Assembly: GCA_050738315.1 (NCBI GenBank)
Contig: JBOHZD010000175.1
Location: 1 to 9,289 of the forward strand
Direction of reading: 5' to 3'
DNA length: 9,289 nt
Source of the DNA: IDS-8 sp050738315
Lineage (GTDB): Bacteria; Pseudomonadota; Gammaproteobacteria; Steroidobacterales; Woeseiaceae
The notes below the pieces were generated by a model. It was not told the DNA's origin, searched no databases, and saw only the letters and a program-made list of their open reading frames with translations. Positions 1 through 7,262 of this stretch are shown piece after piece (position 1 is the first letter of the stretch; each line of letters begins with the position of its first letter). Position numbers and translations under genes: made by a program.

Positions 1-57
1 CACGACGTGAGGACAGGCTGCATTTTCAACTGTTTCCGGCAATTGTCCACTTCGCTG

Positions 58-81
58 ACACTCGCCCCGCGAGTGTGTTTT
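58..81 (+). terminator. Rho-independent terminator of an unseen upstream gene
   Basis: ACACTCG (58-64) and CGAGTGT (70-76) form a perfect 7-bp stem around a five-base loop CCCCG. The stem is followed after one G by TTTT (78-81). The T run lies only on the right-hand side, so the terminator works on the + strand and would end a gene lying left of the window. Bases 1-57 show nothing I can assign; a short reading frame is open there but has no recognisable protein. No convincing promoter for the following permease gene is visible between the terminator and its start. Confidence 0.55.
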
Positions 82-113
82 ACTAAGCGCACACACGGTC
101 CCGGGGGAAAGCG

Positions 114-1448
114 GTGCAGGACGAAGCAACACCAGGTTTGCAGGGACAACTGTTACGCGGTATAGGATTTGCCGGCGTTGCCCTGATCGTCCTGAACTCC
201 GTCATCGGCGCCGGCATATTTGCATTGCCTGCCGCGATCGCCGCAAGGGCCGGTGTGCTGAGTCCATGGCTGTTTCTGGTCGTCGGACTCCTGATCCTGA
301 CGGTCGTATTGTCCTACGCGGCCCTCGCGAGCTACTTCCGCGAAACCGGCGGTCCGGTGCTATACACCCGTACCGCCTTCGGCCCACTGACCGGCTTTAC
401 CACAGGCTGGATCTTTTTCCTCAGCCGCATGACGGCTTTTGCAGCGAATACCAATGTCCTGGTCGAATATGCCGGCGCGGTCTGGCCGCCGTTCAACGAA
501 GGCGCCGGCCGCGCATTGTCGATTTCCGTTATCTGCGGCGTGCTGACCCTGGCAAATTACGTGGGGGTGAAAGACGGCGTCAAAACCGTAGGCTTCTTCA
601 CCTTCTTCAAGCTCGTTCCCTTACTGCTGCTGATCCTGCTTGGCCTGCCGTACGTAAGCGGCGGGTTATTGTTCCCGGCCGCTCTGCCGAAAATCGATGA
701 CCTCGGTGATACGACGCTGCTGCTGATCTACGCTTTCGTCGGTTTCGAGGCGGCAACGATCACGGCCGGCGAGACCAGCCGCCCGAGGCGCGACCTGCCG
801 CGCGCCCTGGTCGCAACCGTCATCGGCACCGGAGCGTTGTACTTCCTGATCGTGCTGGTCTACATCTCGGTGTTGCCGGGCGCCGGAGCGGACGGCGCGA
901 CACTCGTCGATGTCGGCCGGAAACTGGCAGGGCCCACGGGTGCCCTCGTCATTACTGCCGCGGCCGTATTTTCGATCGGCGGCAATCTCGCGAGCAACAT
1001 GCTGACGGTGCCGCGGCTCACATTCGCATTGGCCGAACAGCGCCTTTTGCCGCGCTGGTTCGGACGGGTTCACAACCGATACGCAACCCCGGGCAACTCG
1101 ATCCTGTTTCTCGGTGCGTTGTCTTTCGTATTTGCACTTTCGGGCTCTTTCATGTGGCTTGCCGCTGCGAGTTCCCTGACGCGCCTGATCGTGTACGTTT
1201 TATGCATCGTTGCGTTGCCGATCGTGCACCGCAAAGTCGGCGCAGAGGAGCGCGCACATGCATTTCGTCTGAAAGGTGGCTACACCATCCCGTTGGTGGC
1301 GTTGGTGTTGTGCCTCTGGATTGCATTGCAGTCGAGCCGGGATTCCTGGGAGGTCACCGGGGCATTGCTGGTCGCCGGCTTGCTGCTTTACTCATTGGCG
1401 AAGTGGCAGAGCCGGCGTTCCCCGGGTGTGGCGGATCAATCGCTCTGA
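114..1448 (+). CDS. APC-family amino acid permease
   Basis: This 444-residue integral inner-membrane protein is of the amino acid-polyamine-organocation (APC) superfamily, which moves amino acids or amines in symport or antiport. The first membrane segment carries the unwound substrate-site motif SVIGAGIF (29-36). FRETGGPVLYTRTAFGP (75-91) is the conserved TM2-TM3 loop. VGFEAATITAGE followed by SRPRRDLPRAL (209-232) is the TM6 and cytoplasmic-loop signature. RLTFALAEQRLLP (301-313), then HNRYATPGNSI (320-330), is the typical TM8-TM9 loop. Hydrophobic segments continue to about residue 428, giving roughly 12 helices and the normal family length. The GTG start at 114 follows GGGGGAAA by 3 bases and leaves a short N-tail before TM1. 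Its last 13 bases overlap the convergent M28 gene. The substrate cannot be told from sequence; related subfamilies carry basic, aromatic or broad neutral amino acids. Confidence 0.9.
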   Translation: MQDEATPGLQGQLLRGIGFAGVALIVLNSVIGAGIFALPAAIAARAGVLSPWLFLVVGLLILTVVLSYAALASYFRETGGPVLYTRTAFGPLTGFTTGWIFFLSRMTAFAANTNVLVEYAGAVWPPFNEGAGRALSISVICGVLTLANYVGVKDGVKTVGFFTFFKLVPLLLLILLGLPYVSGGLLFPAALPKIDDLGDTTLLLIYAFVGFEAATITAGETSRPRRDLPRALVATVIGTGALYFLIVLVYISVLPGAGADGATLVDVGRKLAGPTGALVITAAAVFSIGGNLASNMLTVPRLTFALAEQRLLPRWFGRVHNRYATPGNSILFLGALSFVFALSGSFMWLAAASSLTRLIVYVLCIVALPIVHRKVGAEERAHAFRLKGGYTIPLVALVLCLWIALQSSRDSWEVTGALLVAGLLLYSLAKWQSRRSPGVADQSL

Positions 1449-3178
1449 GTGGCGGACAACGCCTCGAGGCGCGCCGCCTCGAACTCGTCGCCTTCGTTCC
1501 ACTGCGGCATTTCATCCGCGTTTGCAATTGCCAGTCCGGTCCAGTAGCCCAGCCGCGCATCGTCGATCATGCCATCGAAGTTCCAGCTGTCGTCGTATTC
1601 GTCGCTCGGCTGGTGATAATTGACGTCGGTGTAATGATTGACCTGTTCCTTGCCCCAGCCCTCCGGCCGGTCGACAAAATCCATGCCGGTATCGAGATAC
1701 ATGGCCGGCACACCAATCTTCGCAAAGCTGAATTGATCGGAACGGTAGAAGTAACCGCGGTCCGGAAACTGGTCCGGCTTCACCACCCGATTCTGCTCAG
1801 CCGCAATCGCCTCGACAATCCGGTCGATTGACGACTTGCCCAGGCCGACAAAAGTCACGTCATGCGTCTTACCCCAGATATCGCCGCCGTCGTAGTTGAG
1901 ATTGGCAGCGATCTTGCCCGACGGAAAGGTCGGATTCTCTGCATAATATTTCGAACCCAGTAAGCCCTGCTCCTCGGCGGCCACCAGTGCGATCAGGACC
2001 GAGCGTCTCGGTGCTTCGGGGAGTGCCTTGATCGCTTTGGCAATCGCCAGGACCTGCGCGACTCCGGACGCGTTATCCATCGCTCCGTTGTAAATCGCAT
2101 CGCCCGTGTCGTCCGGCGTGCCTATACCTAAGTGATCGTGATGCGCCGTGTAAATCACGGACTCGTCTTTCAACTTGGGATCGCTGCCGGGAATCAGGCC
2201 CAGCACGTTCGCCGTGGCGACCCGATTCAATGATACGTCCATGGCAATTGAAGTCGTGACACCGAGAGGAACGGGCTCGAAATCGCGATTGTCCGCGGCT
2301 TCCCGCAGTGCATCGAGATCGAGGCCGGCCAATTTGACAAGCTCGCGCGCCGCCTCTTCCGTGACCCAGGCATCCACCTGGTTGCGCGGTTCATCCCCTG
2401 CCGGCAATTCGAATTGCTCGCCGGTCCAGGACGTCTGCACGACCTGGAACGGGTAGCCCGCCGAAGGCGTCGTATGAATGATAATTGCGCCGGCTGCGCC
2501 GTGCTTTGCCGCAGTCAGGTATTTGTAGTCCCAGCGCCCGTACCAGAGCCGCGTTTCGCCGCCGAACAGCTCCGGATCCCACGAAGGATCGTTGTTCATG
2601 ATCAACAGGACCTTGCCTTTCATGTCCTGCCCTTTGAAGTCGTCCCAGTCGTACTCTGGCGCCTGAATCCCGTAGCCCACGAACACGACCTCCGCATTCT
2701 CGATCTCTGCGCGGTCGTTCTGCACGCCGCTCGCCGCGATGAACTGATCCCACTGCTTGAGCGTCACTTCGCCGTCATCGCTCTTGAACGCCCATTGATC
2801 AGGTTGCTCTGCCGTCACGCCGACGAGATCGAATTTCTGTTGCCAGAAACCGTCCGCGGCGCCGGGCGTCAGGCCCAGTTTCTGCAGTTCCGCCACCAGG
2901 TACTCACGGGCGGCTGCGTCGCCGCGGCTGCCCGGACCGCGCCCTTCGTATTTGTCATCCGACAACTCGACGATGTATCCGCGCATGAGATCCGCGGTGA
3001 TCGCATTCGCCGCCTTTTCCGCAGGCTTGTTCCCTTCTTTCGCAGGACCGGCGGCGGGAGCATTGGCGGCAGAATCGGCGGTGGTCGTCGCCGGATCGGC
3101 GGTCTCGTCGCCACCACAGGCTGCGACACAGGCACAGACGACGAGCAAGCAATAGATGAACGGTTTTGGGAATTTCAC
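1436..3178 (-). CDS. M28-family zinc metallopeptidase, lipoprotein with PA domain
   Basis: This 580-residue secreted peptidase of family M28 probably acts as an aminopeptidase releasing N-terminal residues from peptides outside the cytoplasm. Residues 1-21 are a lipoprotein signal with lipobox VAAC and acylated Cys21, followed by an Ala/Pro/Thr-rich linker to about 58, so it is likely membrane-anchored. Residues about 160-270 resemble a protease-associated (PA) insert (FVGYGIQAPEYDWDDFKG, GAAGAIIIHT). The catalytic domain follows with all expected ligands: His346 and Asp348 in AHHDHLG, Asp368 in GAMDNASG, the Glu402-Glu403 pair in AAEEQGLLGS, Asp430 in NYDGGD and His522 in NYHQPSDEYDD. It should therefore be active. 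The start is GTG (complement of 3176-3178), placing the signal peptide at the N-terminus; the upstream GAGAAAA is a weak ribosome site. It lies 51 bp downstream of the dienelactone-hydrolase-family gene on the same strand, so co-transcription is likely. The 3' end overlaps the permease gene. Confidence 0.93.
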   Translation of the reverse strand: MKFPKPFIYCLLVVCACVAACGGDETADPATTTADSAANAPAAGPAKEGNKPAEKAANAITADLMRGYIVELSDDKYEGRGPGSRGDAAAREYLVAELQKLGLTPGAADGFWQQKFDLVGVTAEQPDQWAFKSDDGEVTLKQWDQFIAASGVQNDRAEIENAEVVFVGYGIQAPEYDWDDFKGQDMKGKVLLIMNNDPSWDPELFGGETRLWYGRWDYKYLTAAKHGAAGAIIIHTTPSAGYPFQVVQTSWTGEQFELPAGDEPRNQVDAWVTEEAARELVKLAGLDLDALREAADNRDFEPVPLGVTTSIAMDVSLNRVATANVLGLIPGSDPKLKDESVIYTAHHDHLGIGTPDDTGDAIYNGAMDNASGVAQVLAIAKAIKALPEAPRRSVLIALVAAEEQGLLGSKYYAENPTFPSGKIAANLNYDGGDIWGKTHDVTFVGLGKSSIDRIVEAIAAEQNRVVKPDQFPDRGYFYRSDQFSFAKIGVPAMYLDTGMDFVDRPEGWGKEQVNHYTDVNYHQPSDEYDDSWNFDGMIDDARLGYWTGLAIANADEMPQWNEGDEFEAARLEALSATQSD

Positions 3179-3229
3179 TGGTTTTCTCGCGACGGTCGGA
3201 AAAGGACGAAGGCTAACACAGGAGCGGAA

Positions 3230-3949
3230 TCATGCGAAAATCTCATTGAAGAATACCCGCATCAACTCCCACGAACGACGGTCCGCATCCGCCTGGTAAA
3301 CCGTGCCGAATCCCGGATCGTCAGCATGCGGATTCGTGAACGCATGCATCGCGTTGCCGAAGACATGGAACTGCCAGTCGGCCTGGATCGAAGTCAGTTC
3401 GTGACCGAGCTCGACCAGATGCCCGGGTGTCGCCATTGGATCGTCCCAGCCATGCATCACGAGCACCCTCGCCTTCACCCTGTTGCCTGCGCTGTTGCCA
3501 GGCGAAGACAGCAACCCGTGAAAACTCACGACACCGCACAAGTCGGCACCGGATCTCGCGAGATCGAGAACGCATAGCCCGCCGAAGCAGAACCCGACCG
3601 CCGCAACCCTGCGGGGATCGACCGTTTCCTGCGCACGCAGCTGATCCAGCGCGAGCCGCATGCGCCGCTGCAGCAACGCGCGGTCGTCCATATACGGCTT
3701 TATCAGCGCTCTGTTCTCCTCGACACTCTGGCCGAGCACGCCTTTACCGAAGAGATCGAGTGCGAACCCTGCATATCCGAGGTTGGCCAGTTGCCGCGCC
3801 TTGTCGATTTCGAACTCACTGCGGCCACGCCAGGCATGCGCGATCAAGACGCCGGGACGCGGCGCCGGTGTTGCGTCGTCCCAGGCCATTTCGGCTTCGA
3901 ACAACCGGTCGCCATCCCTGTATTCGATTGGTCGAGTATGAACGGTCAC
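3230..3949 (-). CDS. Dienelactone hydrolase family protein
   Basis: This 239-residue alpha/beta hydrolase of the dienelactone hydrolase (carboxymethylenebutenolidase) family has no signal peptide and is probably cytoplasmic. The nucleophile elbow is GFCFGG with Cys121, as in true family members. Asp170 in HGWDDP and His202 in GNAMHAF complete a Cys-Asp-His triad. The N-terminal part GVLIAHAWRGRSEFEIDKAR (33-52), then YAGFALDLFGKG (59-70), is also typical. Length is normal. The start is GTG (complement of 3947-3949), with GGGACT a few bases upstream; an ATG two bases upstream is out of frame. The known reaction is lactone or ester hydrolysis, but no chlorocatechol-pathway genes are nearby, so the substrate is open. 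It is the first gene of a probable two-gene unit with the M28 peptidase, although no shared pathway is evident. Confidence 0.9.
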   Translation of the reverse strand: MTVHTRPIEYRDGDRLFEAEMAWDDATPAPRPGVLIAHAWRGRSEFEIDKARQLANLGYAGFALDLFGKGVLGQSVEENRALIKPYMDDRALLQRRMRLALDQLRAQETVDPRRVAAVGFCFGGLCVLDLARSGADLCGVVSFHGLLSSPGNSAGNRVKARVLVMHGWDDPMATPGHLVELGHELTSIQADWQFHVFGNAMHAFTNPHADDPGFGTVYQADADRRSWELMRVFFNEIFA

Positions 3950-4130
3950 ATGGAGTCCCGGTATCGCTGCATTTGCGTAATTTTATCGGATACGCTGGTG
4001 CTGAAATTGTAATTTTCCCGGAGCCTGCGTAACTATTACAGGGCGTGCATGCCGTTTATGGAATGCCCGCGCAGCTCCTGTGGCACACAAATTGCACCTC
4101 TTCCTGTAACCGGCCTCAGAAGGACGCGCC
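3950..4130. promoter_or_regulatory. Divergent intergenic region with candidate promoters
   Basis: This 181-bp gap lies between the leftward hydrolase gene and the rightward amidohydrolase operon, so it must hold promoters for both. It contains the most AT-rich stretch of the area (about 3970-4015). Rightward, TTGTAA (4007-4012) is followed after exactly 17 bases by TAACTA (4030-4035), a weak sigma-70-like pair. Leftward, TAAAAT (complement of 3980-3985) matches five of six -10 positions but has no good -35. The rightward gene has a clear ribosome site, AAGGA, seven bases before its ATG. A weak hairpin, GGGCGT with ATGCCC, lies in the leader near 4040-4067. Promoter assignments are by eye only. 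Confidence 0.3.
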
Positions 4131-4979
4131 ATGACGGCGGCAATCAGTACCACAACGTGCAGGCAAACCGGCGCGGATCCGACGGCGGATCCGCTTTTCA
4201 ATCGGGCATGGTCATTCGAAGTCGGCGACGGTCCTGTCGTCGCTGCCGCGATTCATTCCGGCCATGACGTGCGTTCCGACGTTCGGGAATGGCTGGCGGT
4301 TCCGGAGGACGATCGCTTCCGCGAGGAAGACCCGCTCACCGCGCTTCTAGCCACCGTGGGCGACAGCGCGATCCGGGTATTCCGGTCCCGCTTTGAGGTC
4401 GACCTCAACCGGTCGCGGGAAGAAGCGGTACCACTCGACCCGACCGCTTCATGGGGACTCGAGATCTGGCGCGCGCCGCCGCCTGCGCGAGTCATCGAGC
4501 GGTCCCTCGCCGAATATGATCGGTTCTACCATGACCTCAAACAGTTCGTCGACGGACTCGTCGTCAACTGGCACAGCGTGCTGATCCTCGATATTCACAG
4601 TTACAACCACCGTCGCGGCGGTCCGGAGAGCCCGGCAGCCAGCGCCATCCGGAATCCGGAAATCAACGTCGGCACGGGCACGATGGAGCGTGATCGCTGG
4701 GCGTCTCTCGTCGACCGGTTCATCGATACGCTGAGGCTGCAGGACTTCCGGAAGCAGCCGCTCGACGTGCGGGAAAATGTGAAATTCAAGGGGCGCCAAT
4801 TCCCACAATGGCTGCATACGAACTATCCGACGAACGTCTGCGTGCTCTCACTGGAATTAAAGAAGATTTTCATGGACGAGTGGCGGGGCACCGCCAGCAT
4901 CCCTGCACTGGAGGAACTGCGGGTCGCGCTGCAGAACGCGGTCAACGCGACGCGGCAGGAACTCGCGAGAATCCGATGA
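4131..4979 (+). CDS. N-formylglutamate amidohydrolase family protein
   Basis: This 282-residue protein resembles the N-formylglutamate amidohydrolase (FGase, PF05013-type) family. These are zinc enzymes that cleave N-formyl or N-acyl-glutamate-like amides. Family-like segments in order are IHSGHDV (41-47, a probable metal or substrate His site), REEDPLT (64-70), RFEVDLNRSREEA (87-99), DIHSYNHRRGGP (154-165) and LELKKIFMDE (241-250). Length fits the family. No signal peptide is seen. The ATG at 4131 has AAGGA seven bases upstream. Its stop overlaps the start of the next gene in ATGA, so the two are translationally coupled. No histidine-utilisation genes are nearby, so a role in histidine breakdown (HutG) is not supported. 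The context suggests it acts on the same compound or protein as the next two products. A strong terminator-like hairpin lies in codons 15-22. Family call fairly sure; substrate unknown. Confidence 0.82.
   Translation: MTAAISTTTCRQTGADPTADPLFNRAWSFEVGDGPVVAAAIHSGHDVRSDVREWLAVPEDDRFREEDPLTALLATVGDSAIRVFRSRFEVDLNRSREEAVPLDPTASWGLEIWRAPPPARVIERSLAEYDRFYHDLKQFVDGLVVNWHSVLILDIHSYNHRRGGPESPAASAIRNPEINVGTGTMERDRWASLVDRFIDTLRLQDFRKQPLDVRENVKFKGRQFPQWLHTNYPTNVCVLSLELKKIFMDEWRGTASIPALEELRVALQNAVNATRQELARIR
4173..4198 (+). promoter_or_regulatory. Terminator-like hairpin within the start of the amidohydrolase gene
   Basis: GCGGATCCG (4173-4181) and CGGATCCGC (4186-4194) form a perfect 9-bp GC-rich stem with the four-base loop ACGG. 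It is followed directly by TTTT (4195-4198). This has the full look of an intrinsic terminator but sits inside codons 15-22 of the first gene of a three-gene operon. It could act as an attenuator whose termination depends on whether ribosomes cover it, or be a chance result of two GGATCC-containing repeats. The short T run makes strong termination uncertain. Confidence 0.4.
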
Positions 4980-6172
4980 AGCATGTGCCCGCATCCGTAA
5001 GCAACTCCTTGCCGCCGCTGACACGCTATGTCGACGAGCGGATGGGACAGATCTGCCATGCGTTCGATTGGCTGAAAGCCGTATCGCCATGCAGAACCCA
5101 GGCACTGTGGGAAAACTTCAAGGCAGGCGGTTTCAGAGTACGGCCCCGGTTCCGTTATCGCGATCCGGGCATCGATATTGACGCAACACGCAAGGCCCTC
5201 CTCGACTTGCCGATCAGCAAAGTGGAAGAGCCGGTGTTCAAGGCCTTGCTGGCCGAAAAGCAGCGCGAACTCGATCGGCAACTGGAGCTGATGGAACTTC
5301 GCGGCACCCGTGGATTCATGCAGGTGAGCATCGACCTGTTCGGCGTCGCCGCCGCCGACCTCTATGCTGCGGCGCTGCACATTCTTCATACCGTCGACGC
5401 TGGCACCTGTGTCGACAGGAATTGCGTGGGGGCCGCTCATCTCATCCAGGCGGCGAAAGCGCAGTTCACTCATTACCGGCGGCAGCGCGCGGATTTCTCG
5501 GCGGACGTGCGTCCGTGCCGTGACATTACGGCGGGACTGATGGTGTCGAAAGGCTGCCTTATCGTGTCCGACCGCGCGCATTTTCCACGCGATCGGGTTG
5601 ACGCGTTGCTGCATCACGAAATCGGCACACACATACTCACCTGGTATAACGGCGGCCAACAGCCGTTGCGGCAATTGCAATTTGGCCTCGCGCATTACGA
5701 CGAACTGCAGGAGGGGTTGGGGGTCCTGTCGGAATATCTGTCGGGTAACCTGTCGCCGCTGCGGCTGCGCACGCTGGCGGCACGCGTCGTCGCCGTGCGG
5801 CAGATGACGGACGGGGCGGACTTCAGGGACGTATTCGAAGCGCTGCGTTCAGAATACGCCTTTCGCGATCGCGCTGCATTCATTATCGCCACGCGCGTCT
5901 TTCGCGGCGGTGGCCTGACCAAGGACGTCGTGTACCTGAGAGGATTGAGAGACTTGCTCGAGTATCTGCGCGAAGGACATCCGTTCGAGCGCCTTTTCGC
6001 CGGTAAGTTCTCGCTTTCCCAGCTGCCGGCGATCAAGACCCTGTGCAAGAACGGCCAGCTCAACCCCCCGGCATTGGTGCCCTCCTACATGCACAACGCC
6101 AGGGCGCAGGAGCGCCTGGCCGATTGCGGCATGCATACTCTCGACAATCTGTACCAGAGGCTCGTCGCATGA
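4976..6172 (+). CDS. DUF1704 / QEGLA-motif family HExxxH metallopeptidase
   Basis: This 398-residue protein is of the family often annotated as 'flavohemoglobin expression-modulating QEGLA motif protein' (TIGR02421/DUF1704). The zinc-site motif HEIGTH is at 214-219 (ligands His214 and His219, catalytic Glu215). The name-giving motif is at 245-249 but reads QEGLG rather than QEGLA; Glu246 is the likely third ligand. Eukaryotic relatives (MATCAP/KIAA0895) remove C-terminal tyrosine from alpha-tubulin, so a carboxypeptidase or related peptidase activity is a reasonable inference. The QEGLA name reflects a genetic link in other bacteria; no flavohemoglobin gene is here. No signal peptide is visible, so it is probably cytoplasmic. 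I chose the ATG at 4976 because it overlaps the upstream stop as ATGA. The frame stays open back to 4808, but that would overlap the amidohydrolase by over 170 bases. Its stop overlaps the next start, again as ATGA. Confidence 0.88.
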   Translation: MKHVPASVSNSLPPLTRYVDERMGQICHAFDWLKAVSPCRTQALWENFKAGGFRVRPRFRYRDPGIDIDATRKALLDLPISKVEEPVFKALLAEKQRELDRQLELMELRGTRGFMQVSIDLFGVAAADLYAAALHILHTVDAGTCVDRNCVGAAHLIQAAKAQFTHYRRQRADFSADVRPCRDITAGLMVSKGCLIVSDRAHFPRDRVDALLHHEIGTHILTWYNGGQQPLRQLQFGLAHYDELQEGLGVLSEYLSGNLSPLRLRTLAARVVAVRQMTDGADFRDVFEALRSEYAFRDRAAFIIATRVFRGGGLTKDVVYLRGLRDLLEYLREGHPFERLFAGKFSLSQLPAIKTLCKNGQLNPPALVPSYMHNARAQERLADCGMHTLDNLYQRLVA

Positions 6173-7215
6173 AAATCGCATTCGTGGTCAACGACGTCGG
6201 CACCGAGATCGCGGCATACACGACGGTGCGCCTGGCGACCGCAGCGCGTAACCTCGGTCATGACGTATGGCTGCTCGGTGTGGCGGACTTCATCTATGAA
6301 CCTGACGGATCCGTTCATGCGGACGCATTTGCACCACAGAAAAAGAAATACAAATCCAACGAAACGTTCTTGCAGGAATTGCAGCAGGAGCACGCAGTAC
6401 GTGAACGTATAACAATCGACGATCTCGATGTGCTGATGCTCAGAAACGATCCGGTGGACGATGCAAACACCAGGCCCTGGGCGCAGAGTTCCGGCATCCT
6501 GTTCGGTCAACTGGCCGTCGAACGCGGTGTGATCGTCCTCAATGATCCTGCCCATCTGGCACACGCAATCAACAAGACCTACTTTCAGCACTTTCCCGAT
6601 CAGGTGCGACCTGCGACCTGTATTACACGTGACGCCGATCGCATTCGCGTATTCATCGACGCGCATGACGGCAGTGCCGTAATCAAGCCGTTACAGGGCT
6701 CGGGCGGCCAGAACGTATTCCTTGTGCGCCCCGGCGATGAGGCAAATGTGAATCAGATGATCGAAGCGGTCATCCGTGACGGCTATGCCATCGTGCAGGA
6801 GTATCTGCCGGACGCGCGCAACGGTGACATGCGCCTGATCGTCATGAATGGCCATCCGTTACAGGTGGACGGGATGTATGCGGCGTTCCGCCGGGTCAAC
6901 CGGGAAGGCGATGCCCGCAGCAATGTCAAAGCGGGCGGCATCTGCGAGCGGGCGGAGCCGGACGATCGCGCGCTGCGCCTCGTGGATATGGTGCGCCCGA
7001 AACTGGTGCAGGATGGTATGTATTTTGTCGGCCTCGACATCGTCGGCGACAAACTGATGGAAATAAACGTGTTCAGCGCCGGGGGCATTGGCGTTGCGGA
7101 GTCACTGACCGACGTGAACTTCTGTGATTACATCATCGCGGACATCGAACGCAAGATACAGTCCCGCTCCTATTACGGTCCGCGACTGACCAATGTGCAG
7201 TTGGCGACTCTATAG
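6169..7215 (+). CDS. ATP-grasp ligase, glutathione synthetase / RimK-like
   Basis: This 348-residue ATP-grasp enzyme has the layout of prokaryotic glutathione synthetase and RimK-type ligases, which form an acyl-phosphate and then an amide bond. The N-terminal pre-ATP-grasp part begins MKIAFVVNDVG and includes VLMLRNDP (88-95) and VLNDPAHLAHAINKTYF (123-139). ATP-binding elements are VIKPLQGSGGQNVF (171-184, Lys173 and the glycine loop), VQEYLP (209-214), and RRVNREGDARSN (241-252), then KAGG (254-257). The magnesium site is VGLDIVGDKLMEINVFSAGG (287-306), with Asp290, Glu298 and Asn300. All core residues are present. The start is set by the ATGA overlap at 6169, with AGAGG eight bases upstream. 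No gamma-glutamylcysteine synthetase gene is adjacent, so this is not necessarily the cell's glutathione synthetase. Its coupling to a peptidase and an amidohydrolase suggests ligation of an amino acid to a peptide or small molecule. Fold certain; substrate unknown. Confidence 0.88.
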   Translation: MKIAFVVNDVGTEIAAYTTVRLATAARNLGHDVWLLGVADFIYEPDGSVHADAFAPQKKKYKSNETFLQELQQEHAVRERITIDDLDVLMLRNDPVDDANTRPWAQSSGILFGQLAVERGVIVLNDPAHLAHAINKTYFQHFPDQVRPATCITRDADRIRVFIDAHDGSAVIKPLQGSGGQNVFLVRPGDEANVNQMIEAVIRDGYAIVQEYLPDARNGDMRLIVMNGHPLQVDGMYAAFRRVNREGDARSNVKAGGICERAEPDDRALRLVDMVRPKLVQDGMYFVGLDIVGDKLMEINVFSAGGIGVAESLTDVNFCDYIIADIERKIQSRSYYGPRLTNVQLATL

Positions 7216-7234
7216 ACTGACCATTGCCAACAAA

Positions 7235-7262
7235 TTGACATCACTGCAAAAATGCAGGCAAT
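7235..7262 (+). promoter_or_regulatory. Possible promoter and small inverted repeat before the GH3 gene
   Basis: A perfect TTGACA (7235-7240) lies just upstream of the GH3 gene. The best -10 partner, GGCAAT (7257-7262, 16-base spacer), matches only three positions, so the promoter is weak or absent. Between them CTGCA-AAAA-TGCAG (7244-7257) is a perfect inverted repeat that could be an operator and covers the first possible ATG (7252). If this promoter were real, the true start would have to be one of the ATGs at 7273 or 7276. No terminator separates this gene from the ATP-grasp gene 36 bases upstream. Confidence 0.2.

Noticed and set aside
1154..1831. + strand frame of 225 codons crossing the permease/peptidase junction
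   Set aside because: It overlaps two well-supported genes in other frames and has no ribosome site or domain.
2414..3577. Long + strand reading frame of 387 codons
   Set aside because: It lies antisense to the M28 and hydrolase genes, both of which have complete family motifs. Its translation is Arg/Val-rich with no recognisable domain.
4808..4975. Longer start for the DUF1704 protein
   Set aside because: The added residues are the amidohydrolase gene read in another frame and do not look like protein. The ATGA overlap at 4976 is a better start.
4823..5695. Minus-strand frame of 290 codons
   Set aside because: It is antisense to the DUF1704 gene, has no family features, and is explained by GC-rich third positions.
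6043..6168. Longer start for the ATP-grasp protein
   Set aside because: The extra residues overlap the DUF1704 coding region. MKIAFVVNDVG at 6169 is a classic ATP-grasp N-terminus with a ribosome site AGAGG eight bases upstream.
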